The translations under genes were made by a program, and so were the position numbers. A stretch of DNA of 6,417 bases from an uncultured Desulfobacterales bacterium. Lineage in GTDB: Bacteria; Desulfobacterota; Desulfobacteria; Desulfobacterales; JAFDCJ01. The first letter of the stretch is position 1; every line of letters begins with the position of its first letter. Shown here one piece after another: positions 1-5,447 of the stretch. The notes under the pieces were generated by a model. It ran no database searches, was not told the DNA's origin, and was given only the letters and a program-made list of their open reading frames with translations. The stretch lies in assembly GCA_945787595.1 (NCBI GenBank), contig CALZJV010000357.1, positions 1-6,417 on the forward strand, in the 5' to 3' direction.

Positions 1-246
1 TGTCAGCATAACGGCCGGAATATCTCTTTTGTTGGCAATATCCAGCAGGCCGTAACCGTCAACACCCATGATATCCAAAATAGCGATATGGAAATCCTGA
101 GATTTCAACAGCTGTTTAGCCTGTTCAAATGTGGCAGCCGTTAGCACCTCACACATGCCGAGCAATTCTTCCAGCACTTCCAGAATATCCGGTTCGTCAT
201 CTACCACCAGAACCTTTTTGCCGTCTAATAATTTAGTATCTGACAT
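1..246 (-). CDS. Response regulator receiver-domain protein (partial, C-terminus beyond window)
   Basis: This is the N-terminal 82 residues of a two-component receiver domain; the 3' end lies outside the window. What is seen: a first beta strand KKVLVVDDEPDIL with the Mg-binding acidic pair D16-D17, the presumed phospho-acceptor D58 in AILDIMGVDGY, and the conserved switch threonine T82 in PAVMLT at the window edge. The start ATG (244-246) has an AAGGA ribosome binding site at 254-258, seven bases upstream. The turn after D58 reads I-M-G rather than the usual x-M-P, so the proline is replaced by glycine. Whether it is a single-domain regulator or carries an output domain cannot be seen. It follows the UbiD gene on the same strand after 131 bp containing two stem-loops, so it may be a separate transcription unit; a link to aromatic degradation is not shown. 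The family call is secure, the role unknown. Confidence 0.9.
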   Translation of the reverse strand, partial: MSDTKLLDGKKVLVVDDEPDILEVLEELLGMCEVLTAATFEQAKQLLKSQDFHIAILDIMGVDGYGLLDIANKRDIPAVMLT

Positions 247-308
247 AATTGTTTCCTTGAGTTAGCTATCGAAAAGCCGTAGATCCGAACCGGCGTTCTC
301 TTTCATGA

Positions 309-328
309 CAGCATTTTTTACAATGCTG
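309..328. other. Stem-loop, 7-bp perfect stem (CAGCATT/AATGCTG)
   Basis: Arms 309-315 and 322-328 are perfectly complementary around a six-base loop. The stem lies in the spacer between the UbiD stop and the receiver gene. There is no T-tract after it on either strand, so it is not a textbook intrinsic terminator. It could mark a 3' end, an RNA-processing point or a protein-binding site. Confidence 0.55.
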
Positions 329-333
329 AAGCC

Positions 334-358
334 CATAGCAGGAAAATGCACTGCTATG
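334..358. other. Stem-loop, 8-bp perfect stem (CATAGCAG/CTGCTATG)
   Basis: Arms 334-341 and 351-358 are perfectly complementary around a nine-base loop. It starts about 20 bases past the UbiD stop codon in the direction of transcription (minus strand) and is followed five bases later by a second stem-loop (309-328). Position favours a role in ending or stabilising the ppsA-ppsB-UbiD transcript. The missing U-tract argues against simple intrinsic termination. Confidence 0.55.
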
Positions 359-377
359 AGCGATTATTTACGGGCTA

Positions 378-1799
378 TTAGCAGACAACTTTATCCAATC
401 CCAGCTCCGACCAGCGACCCTTGACTCTTTCAACAATTTCCGCGTCTAGCTCGATGGGGATCGGCTTATCTTTCCAGTCATACGGGATGGTAGCATCCAA
501 CAGCAGCCTGCCGGTGATTTCCCTGGCATTAATGGGCAGCGAGGGGTCCAGCGGGGTGGATCGACCGCGCTTGATAACCTGAGAGCGATTGGGCTGAAAT
601 CGGAAGCTCAGGGCGTACATGACACGGGGGATATCCCAGGGGTCGATGTCTTCATCCACCACGATCACGGTTTTCAACCCGTAGGCACCCATTTCCGTGG
701 AGATGGCGGCGGTCAACACCTGATCGGCGTGGCCCGGATACATCTGCTTCATTGAGATGATGGCCAGAAAGCGGCCGGAGCCTTCCGGTGGGCAGTAAAC
801 GGCTTTCAACCCGGGGATTTTCATGGCCAAGAGCTGTTGCCACAGGGTAGCGCCGTATGAGAGCGCCATGGTCATATGAGTGTCGGTGACGGCCCGACCG
901 ACGGTGGTCCCCCACAAAATCGGGTTGTTCCGGTGGGTAACGCATTTGACATCGATGAAGTTGCGCGGATCTGTGCCGACGCCGGAATAATAACCGGTGT
1001 ACTCGCCAAACGGTCCTTCTTCCATAAATTGGTCGGCATCCACTTCGCCTTCAATGACGATTTCGGCATGGGCCGGTATGGGCAGATCGACGGTTTCCCC
1101 CTTGACGACTTCAACGGCCTCGCCGCGCAGTGCACCGGCGACGTCATATTCAGATGTAAAGGCTGAAACGCGAGCCGCCCCCAGAATAAACAGCAGTGGG
1201 TCGCAACCGATCACTGAAGCTACCGGCATGGGTTTGCCCATGGCCTGGTATTTTTTCAGCATGATATCGGCGTGTTTGCCCTTGATGAACTGGGTGCCCA
1301 TTTTGTCCTTGCCGAGAAGCTGGCTGCGGTAAGTGCCCAGATTGACCCAGCCGGTTTCTGGATCTTTGCTGATGATAAAATGTGCGGTGCCGATAAAACG
1401 TCCGCCGTCCAGGGGATACCACTGCGGCACGGGGAACTTGTAAAGATCGATATCATCACCGGTTAAAATATTTTCTTTGCAGGGTGCGGTTGAGGCCTCG
1501 ACTTCCCTGGGAGGTGTCAGGTTTTCACCTAGTTTGGCCCATTCCTTGTAAAGATCGACAAGGGTGGATTCGAGGGGCAGGCCCATAATCAAGGCCAGCC
1601 TTGTGGTTGTGGTGCAAACACTGGTGATGACCGGTGTATCATAGTCTTTGACGTTTTCGAAAAGAAGGGCCGGACCGCTTTGCTCTTCATTAAGCTTGGC
1701 GATATGCGACAGCTCCAGGTTCCAGTCGACTTCAGCGGTGATACGTTGACACAGACCTGTTTCTTCTCCTTTGGCAATAAAATCTCTCATGTCTTTCAT
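378..1799 (-). CDS. UbiD-family (de)carboxylase, phenylphosphate carboxylase PpcA/PpcB-like
   Basis: A 473-residue, full-length UbiD-family protein, expected to use prenylated FMN and a divalent metal. By family alignment from memory of Aspergillus Fdc1, the metal ligands correspond to N153, H176 and probably E217. The catalytic R-E-E set corresponds to R158 (GTYRSQ) and E261/E266 (EGPFGEYTGYYS); the spacings N-to-R of 5, R-to-H of 18 and E-to-E of 5 all fit. The size, about 53 kDa, matches the alpha and beta subunits of Thauera phenylphosphate carboxylase, which turns phenylphosphate plus CO2 into 4-hydroxybenzoate and Pi. That role is inferred mainly from the two phenylphosphate-synthase-like genes upstream on the same strand; by sequence alone any UbiD substrate is possible. 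Which subunit it is (alpha or beta) cannot be decided. The start MKDMRDFI is family-like; a GAGGAG ribosome site (1812-1817) lies a rather long 12 bases upstream. No frameshift or missing key residue. It is soluble and cytoplasmic, with no signal peptide. Confidence 0.93.
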   Translation of the reverse strand: MKDMRDFIAKGEETGLCQRITAEVDWNLELSHIAKLNEEQSGPALLFENVKDYDTPVITSVCTTTTRLALIMGLPLESTLVDLYKEWAKLGENLTPPREVEASTAPCKENILTGDDIDLYKFPVPQWYPLDGGRFIGTAHFIISKDPETGWVNLGTYRSQLLGKDKMGTQFIKGKHADIMLKKYQAMGKPMPVASVIGCDPLLFILGAARVSAFTSEYDVAGALRGEAVEVVKGETVDLPIPAHAEIVIEGEVDADQFMEEGPFGEYTGYYSGVGTDPRNFIDVKCVTHRNNPILWGTTVGRAVTDTHMTMALSYGATLWQQLLAMKIPGLKAVYCPPEGSGRFLAIISMKQMYPGHADQVLTAAISTEMGAYGLKTVIVVDEDIDPWDIPRVMYALSFRFQPNRSQVIKRGRSTPLDPSLPINAREITGRLLLDATIPYDWKDKPIPIELDAEIVERVKGRWSELGLDKVVC

Positions 1800-1896
1800 T
1801 TTGATACAGTTCTCCTCTCTAGATTTTTTAATTACGAATTATATTAGATGGAATTTATCGAATTGCTATGGTTTCTGTAGTTGCGAATCGAAGCAC

Positions 1897-2967
1897 TTAG
1901 CTCTTCAGTTTGATCCTTCTCATAGCCTGTTCCATCAAAAGCTGGCGCCCGCTTTTCTTCCCGATAACCGACTTAGCTTTGCGTTGGCTCCACACCGTTT
2001 CCGGCCGGGCTTGCACGATAAAAAGATTGTCAGGGAAAGCCAGGTTTTTATCGATGGCCCATTCGATATCCATGGGACAACCGTAGTGGTCCTCGATGTT
2101 TTTGGCCATCTTTACCAGCCCTTTGACCTCTTTGTTTTCCAGGCAGCACACAGACTGCATCTTCTCGTCGACATCCGCATTAACCGTTTCACCTTTTTCA
2201 ATGTCATATACACATTCGATGTGTTTGGTGGATACGGTCACGTCGGTGGTTTCCATCATTACCTTGTCCACGACGAATTTGTCCGGGTTTACGGAGCCTG
2301 ACACCACCGTTTCCCCCAGGCCCCAGCTCCCCTCGATGACAACCTTGGAAAGATCGCCGTCGGTTGGATTCAGGGTAAACATGACGCCGGCGGCCTTGGA
2401 GTTGACCATTTTCTGAATGCCCACGCTGATCAGTACTTTATCGTGGGGAAAGTTATTTTTTATTCTGTAATCGATGGCGCGGGCCGTGTACAAACTGGCC
2501 CAGCACCGCTGGACTTTTTCGATGACCTGATCCAAACCTTGAATCCACAGATAGGTGTCCTGCTGCCCGGCAAAACTGGCCGTGGGCAGATCTTCAGCTG
2601 TTGCGCTGGAGCGAACTGCCACGGGAAGCGACTCAAGGCTACACACTGTACACAGCTCCCCATAGGCTTCCTCAATGGCTGATCTGATGCCTTCAGATAT
2701 TGCGGCGCCCCGGACCATTTGTTGAATTTCCTCACTGGTGGCATTGAGCGAGTTCATGTCTTCAGCTTTCATTTCAGAAAGGGCACGGAATATGTCATCT
2801 TTGATACCTGTATCGGTGATAAAGCGAAGGTAGCTTTCTGTCGTCACTGCAAATCCGGGAGGCACCCGAATGCCGGCGTTGATCAGCTCTCCCAGGCTGG
2901 CATTTTTTCCTCCTACCCGAGGCAGGGAGTTTTTATTCAGGTTTTTAAAATTCAAGATATATTCCAT
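1897..2967 (-). CDS. ppsB: Phenylphosphate synthase subunit B (stand-alone PEP-synthase N-terminal ATP-grasp domain)
   Basis: This 356-residue protein consists of only the pyruvate-phosphate dikinase / PEP synthase ATP-binding domain. Visible family motifs in order: GGKNASLGEL (19-28), VAVRSSATAEDLP (116-128) followed by SFAGQQ, GVMFTLNP (194-201), IEGSWGLGETVVSG (211-224), DIEWA (300-304) and QARPETVW (319-326). It stops shortly after the last motif, where full-length PEP synthase (about 790 residues) would continue into the phospho-histidine domain. Its size (about 40 kDa) and its position behind a ppsA-type gene match PpsB of Thauera aromatica, which works with PpsA to phosphorylate phenol from ATP, giving AMP and Pi. 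The start is well supported: GAGGAG at 2974-2979, six bases from the ATG. A 335-bp spacer separates it from ppsA; 97 bp separate it from the UbiD gene, without a visible terminator. A role on another hydroxylated aromatic is possible. Confidence 0.9.
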   Translation of the reverse strand: MEYILNFKNLNKNSLPRVGGKNASLGELINAGIRVPPGFAVTTESYLRFITDTGIKDDIFRALSEMKAEDMNSLNATSEEIQQMVRGAAISEGIRSAIEEAYGELCTVCSLESLPVAVRSSATAEDLPTASFAGQQDTYLWIQGLDQVIEKVQRCWASLYTARAIDYRIKNNFPHDKVLISVGIQKMVNSKAAGVMFTLNPTDGDLSKVVIEGSWGLGETVVSGSVNPDKFVVDKVMMETTDVTVSTKHIECVYDIEKGETVNADVDEKMQSVCCLENKEVKGLVKMAKNIEDHYGCPMDIEWAIDKNLAFPDNLFIVQARPETVWSQRKAKSVIGKKSGRQLLMEQAMRRIKLKS

Positions 2968-2998
2968 GGTAATCTCCTCGTAGCGAACCCCTTTTCTC

Positions 2999-3025
2999 TC
3001 CCCCTCCGCCGGCAGCGGAGAGGGA
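2999..3025. other. GC-rich imperfect stem-loop upstream of ppsB
   Basis: CTCCGC (3004-3009) pairs with GCGGAG (3015-3020) around a five-base loop. After one mismatch (3003/3021) four further pairs extend the stem to 2999 and 3025. It sits about 20 bases upstream of the ppsB ribosome binding site in the mRNA. No U-tract follows in the direction of transcription, so it is not a simple terminator. It may be a processing or stabilising hairpin, or a copy of a dispersed CCCTCTCC/GGAGAGGG-type intergenic repeat common in bacteria. Confidence 0.6.
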
Positions 3026-3081
3026 AAATGGTCCGCAAAGGATTTTTTGTTTTTGAATCTTATGAACCCACAACTTGATAT

Positions 3082-3165
3082 CAGATGACAGATGGCATAT
3101 GACAGAGGACAGAAAACAGATGAAAGAATGCAGATTAAGGATGCCGGAAATCAGATTGCATGGAT
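3082..3165. repeat. Degenerate 7-bp tandem repeat, family A (CAGATGA)
   Basis: Six consecutive heptamers from 3082 to 3123 fit the unit CAGATGA: units 1 and 6 are exact, and units 2-5 (starting 3089, 3096, 3103, 3110) differ at one or two positions but all begin with CA. The 7-bp phase persists beyond: CAGATTA at 3131, CAGATTG at 3152 and CATGGAT at 3159 are in register, with eroded units between them. Such arrays resemble the heptamer STRR repeats described in cyanobacteria by unit size, not by sequence. Confidence 0.75.
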
Positions 3166-3220
3166 AGTTCATTCCCGCAACCCTTTTGACCCTCCTGCAC
3201 CTTCCATTGAGCGATATTTT

Positions 3221-3263
3221 GCTCTAGGCGCTATGCCCCATGGCCTCCTGCTCTATGCTCTTT
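3221..3263. repeat. Degenerate 7-bp tandem repeat, family B (GCTCTAT-like)
   Basis: Heptamers GCTCTAG (3221), GCGCTAT (3228) and GCCCCAT (3235) are contiguous. After an unrelated stretch, GCTCTAT (3250) and GCTCTTT (3257) are again contiguous, though shifted in phase by one base. GCGATAT at 3211 may be a further outlying unit. The unit is unrelated to that of the CAGATGA array just to the left. Confidence 0.6.
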
Positions 3264-3264
3264 T

Positions 3265-3292
3265 TGCCCGCAACCCGTAACCCGTAATCCGA
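3265..3292. repeat. 7-bp tandem repeat, family C (AACCCGT)
   Basis: Four contiguous heptamers: TGCCCGC (3265), AACCCGT (3272), AACCCGT (3279) and AATCCGA (3286). A diverged echo, TTCCCGC then AACCCTT, occurs at 3172-3185 between the other two arrays. The array ends 11 bp before the ppsA stop codon complement (3303-3305). Confidence 0.65.
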
Positions 3293-3302
3293 AGCAGGAA
3301 TC

Positions 3303-5159
3303 TTATGCCGCTTTTTCTAAAATGGTGACCACACCCGTATCGCCGTCCACTCGGAGGATATCGCCGGTCTTGATAACCGAAGTGGCCAGTCCGGTACCGG
3401 TGACCGACGGAACGCCGTATTCCCTGCACACGATGGCCGCGTGGCTGGTGAGTCCGCCGATATCGGTGACCGCAGCCTTGATATTGGTAAACACCGGAGC
3501 CCAGGAGGGGTTGGTGGTGGGACAGACGATAATCTCACCCGGCTGAATGTCCACAATTTCCTTGAGCATCCTCAGCACCCGGGCAGGTCCTTCAACTACG
3601 CCCGCAGACGCGGCAAACCCCTTGATCTCCGAAACGTCCCCCGCCGACGTGGCATCTACGCCTTTGAGCCATTCCTGCACCCTATCCGTGGTAACACCCC
3701 ACAGCATGATGGTGAACGGCTCGGCCACTTCTTCGGGCGGCACTCCCAGGGCCGGGGTCGGGTTCCAAGATCTTGCGGCCTCAAGAATTTTTTTGCGTTT
3801 TTCGGCTTTGGCTTTGTAGTACGAGCCTCTCAGGGGGATATCCACACCCAAGGCCCAGCCGGTGGAGACTTCAGTCAGAAGCTCGGGAATTTCGTAGCGG
3901 TTGAACATGAAAATGTCGTCGACTTCATTGGTCATACCGGCATTGACGAGGAGCGTTCCCAGATCCCTGATCTTGCTGAACCATATGGTATGAAACCAGT
4001 GCTCGACCCAGAACAGATGGTCCTCGGCATACCGGTATATGGTCCGGATGGTGTTGTAGGCATCATCAAACGCTTTTTGATCTTCTTCGGTTTTTATCAG
4101 CGCCCTGTATTTGGAGACGACTTCGTCCCGCTGCTTGTCGATCTCGTCCAGCGCCCGTTCAATGGTTTCTCCCTTGTCCAACCGTTCCAGGTAGCTATTG
4201 ATGTAACCGTAAGGGATCTCCGGGGTTGTTATCCAGCTTCCCTCATGATGGAACCAGCCGCTGCCGCACGATACGAAGAACCACGGGTCTTTGGCTTTTT
4301 CATACTCTTCAAGCCAGTTTTTCCCATCCGGTGTCTTTTCAAGCTCAGCGATTTTCTGCGGGACAGGTGCTCCGCTTTTGAGGATATCCGCCACCCCTTG
4401 TGAGGCGTGTGCCAGTCTGGCAAGCCGGCAAAGTTCTTCCTCAGGCTTAAACATGGACACGTAGGCCCCGGCGACCATCTTGCCGATGGCACTCTCGCTG
4501 ATCCCGGGAAAGAGCTTCCTGGCCACATCGGCAAACATGAGATAGGCCAGATAGGTCAGGTTGAGCATTTCAAAGTGATACTGCCAGCCCTTGATCATCA
4601 TGTTTACCAGCCGGTCGAAGGATTCCATCAAGTCATAGGAAACATAGCAGCCGGTGGGCGCCGGTATAACCTGGTCATCCGGAACATACTTCGGCAGTTC
4701 GGCCGGCACATTAACGGCTTTCATACCTTCTCCAAGCGCTTTAAACTTGGTCAGCCATTTGTCCCACAGTTCTTCGTAATGATCGAATACATAGAACACC
4801 CGCTTTTCAAAATGCCCGGCTTTCTCACCAATTATTTCTTCAGGCGGTGGTGCTATGGCACAGATGTACATATAGCATCCTAACATTCGCTGGGCGATTC
4901 CCTGGGCCGGCGGGATGCAGAATACCCGGGTGGTATACTGTGAGAGAGAGATTTGCCAGGCCTCCTGAAAGATCAGGTCCAGGGGTGGCATGGGTTCAGG
5001 GGCGTGGATTTTATCCAGATACCAGAATTGGTCTTTTTCCCATTCCGCCCTGTCCTGGGAGAACAGATGATGGGACGGATACATCTCTTCCCAGCCTTCA
5101 AGCTCGGGAGGAGTCTGATATTCGTGAGGATCCGGAAACCGTGCTTCGTTATCTGCCAT
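3303..5159 (-). CDS. ppsA: Phenylphosphate synthase subunit A (PEP-utilizing, phospho-histidine mobile domain)
   Basis: A 618-residue protein (about 70 kDa) whose last ~105 residues form a PEP-utilizing mobile domain: GFAASAGVVEGPARVL from 514, PTTNPSWAPVF at 547-557, and the signature GGLTSHAAIVCREYGVP, with H573 as the phosphorylated histidine. In Thauera aromatica PpsA the equivalent residue is known as His569 and the protein is also about 70 kDa. The first ~500 residues are helical and aromatic-rich and lack the ATP-grasp domain, which is supplied by the separate ppsB product. Expected role: the ATP-derived phosphoryl group is carried on H573 to phenol, giving phenylphosphate. The start is supported by GGAGG at 5166-5170, six bases before the ATG. 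It is the first gene of the minus-strand cluster and faces a divergent LysR gene. A stand-alone PEP synthase is unlikely, since that would be one long polypeptide. The phenol specificity is inferred from architecture and neighbours; a related hydroxy-arene is possible. Confidence 0.9.
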   Translation of the reverse strand: MADNEARFPDPHEYQTPPELEGWEEMYPSHHLFSQDRAEWEKDQFWYLDKIHAPEPMPPLDLIFQEAWQISLSQYTTRVFCIPPAQGIAQRMLGCYMYICAIAPPPEEIIGEKAGHFEKRVFYVFDHYEELWDKWLTKFKALGEGMKAVNVPAELPKYVPDDQVIPAPTGCYVSYDLMESFDRLVNMMIKGWQYHFEMLNLTYLAYLMFADVARKLFPGISESAIGKMVAGAYVSMFKPEEELCRLARLAHASQGVADILKSGAPVPQKIAELEKTPDGKNWLEEYEKAKDPWFFVSCGSGWFHHEGSWITTPEIPYGYINSYLERLDKGETIERALDEIDKQRDEVVSKYRALIKTEEDQKAFDDAYNTIRTIYRYAEDHLFWVEHWFHTIWFSKIRDLGTLLVNAGMTNEVDDIFMFNRYEIPELLTEVSTGWALGVDIPLRGSYYKAKAEKRKKILEAARSWNPTPALGVPPEEVAEPFTIMLWGVTTDRVQEWLKGVDATSAGDVSEIKGFAASAGVVEGPARVLRMLKEIVDIQPGEIIVCPTTNPSWAPVFTNIKAAVTDIGGLTSHAAIVCREYGVPSVTGTGLATSVIKTGDILRVDGDTGVVTILEKAA

Positions 5160-5338
5160 TTTTATCCTCCTTTTTAATGAAATTAAATGATATTGGAAAG
5201 AGCCTATATGAGCTCATAAATAGAGAGTTGCTTGTGCCGGCCAGAAGGATGGATGGTGCACCGGAGAACGAAAACATGAATCAAATTGCAAGACGGCAGA
5301 GCCATAGAGCTCTCAAATTAGGTGATTATGAATTTCAG
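5160..5338 (-). promoter_or_regulatory. Predicted long 5' leader of ppsA
   Basis: If transcription starts near 5338, as the predicted promoter suggests, about 178 bases precede the ppsA ATG. The stretch contains a perfect 12-bp palindrome and a second GAGCTC-centred palindrome (AGAGCTCT, 5306-5313), plus an unconvincing 33-codon reading frame (5305 down to 5204). No known riboswitch is recognised. The leader is an inference from the promoter call. Confidence 0.35.
5207..5218. promoter_or_regulatory. Perfect 12-bp palindrome TATGAGCTCATA
   Basis: A 12-bp perfect inverted repeat lies 48 bp before the ppsA start codon. It would suit a dimeric DNA-binding protein and would lie in the transcribed leader if the promoter prediction is right. 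It could act as an operator or roadblock, or be chance. The core GAGCTC recurs at 5307-5312. Confidence 0.35.
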
Positions 5339-5344
5339 TCATTT

Positions 5345-5373
5345 TTTATGAACAAATAAAAAAAAATTGTCAA
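5345..5373 (-). promoter_or_regulatory. Predicted sigma70-type promoter for ppsA
   Basis: On the minus strand, TTGACA (complement of 5368-5373, a perfect -35) is followed after 17 bp by CATAAA (complement of 5345-5350, four of six -10 matches). The start point would be near 5338. The spacer contains a run of nine A/T pairs (5358-5366). A TATAAT on the same strand (complement of 5378-5383) is an alternative -10, but has no good -35. Confidence 0.5.
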
Positions 5374-5396
5374 TCCAATTATATTTATGCTATTGA
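5367..5396 (+). promoter_or_regulatory. Possible promoter of the LysR-type regulator gene
   Basis: TTGTCA (5367-5372) lies 18 bp before TATTGA (5391-5396), which carries an extended -10 TGC (5388-5390). The implied start, near 5403, falls inside the dyad at 5396-5410, as expected for an autorepressed LysR gene. The -10 match is weak, so this is tentative. Confidence 0.3.
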
Positions 5397-5410
5397 TAAG
5401 TTTTACTTAT
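5396..5410. promoter_or_regulatory. Likely LysR-type regulator binding site (T-N11-A dyad)
   Basis: ATAAGT-TTT-ACTTAT is a perfect dyad of six-base arms around three bases. It contains T5397-N11-A5409, the LysR-family consensus, and also fits TNA-N7-TNA. Its centre (5403) is about 65 bp upstream of the start predicted for ppsA and 45 bp before the regulator's own ATG, the classical placement of a LysR recognition site in a divergent pair. Confidence 0.6.
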
Positions 5411-5447
5411 GGATGAGTTAGATGTATAAATAATGCTTAGGGTAATC

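Larger units (their letters stand above)
2968..3302. other. 335-bp non-coding spacer between ppsA and ppsB
   Basis: No credible gene is present on either strand. On the ppsB side there is a GC-rich hairpin. Most of the rest (3082-3292) is made of three families of 7-bp tandem repeats with different unit sequences. No classical terminator follows the ppsA stop, and no convincing promoter is seen ahead of ppsB. The genes are probably co-transcribed, but the gap is unusually long for two subunits of one enzyme. Confidence 0.75.

Noticed and set aside
3082..3292. Reading the tandem repeats as a CRISPR array
   Set aside because: Units are 7 bp and contiguous with no unique spacers, and no cas genes are visible.
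3441..4403. A 320-codon plus-strand open frame opposite ppsA, and others such as 4407-4883 and 1771-2301
   Set aside because: They lie antisense to genes with clear family motifs, have no recognisable domains and lack ribosome sites; they are by-products of codon bias in the real genes.
1897..5159. ppsA and ppsB as a PEP synthase or pyruvate phosphate dikinase broken by a frameshift
   Set aside because: The order is reversed relative to the domains of PEP synthase (the phospho-histidine protein is encoded first), each gene has its own strong ribosome site and start, and the first protein has about 500 residues unlike PEP synthase.
5204..5305. 33-codon minus-strand frame (MALPSCNLIHVF...) in the ppsA leader as an upstream leader peptide
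   Set aside because: No good ribosome site precedes its ATG, and the sequence shows no regulatory codon run or transmembrane pattern; a chance frame is more likely.
5285..5305. Possible sigma54 promoter on the minus strand (TGGC ... TTGCA) upstream of ppsA, attractive because phenol clusters are often sigma54-dependent
   Set aside because: GG and GC are 12 bases apart instead of the required 10, so it does not fit the -24/-12 pattern.
5276..5359. 27-codon plus-strand frame (MNQIARRQSHRAL...) between the divergent genes
   Set aside because: It crosses the predicted ppsA promoter, has only a weak GGAG upstream and resembles no family I recognise.
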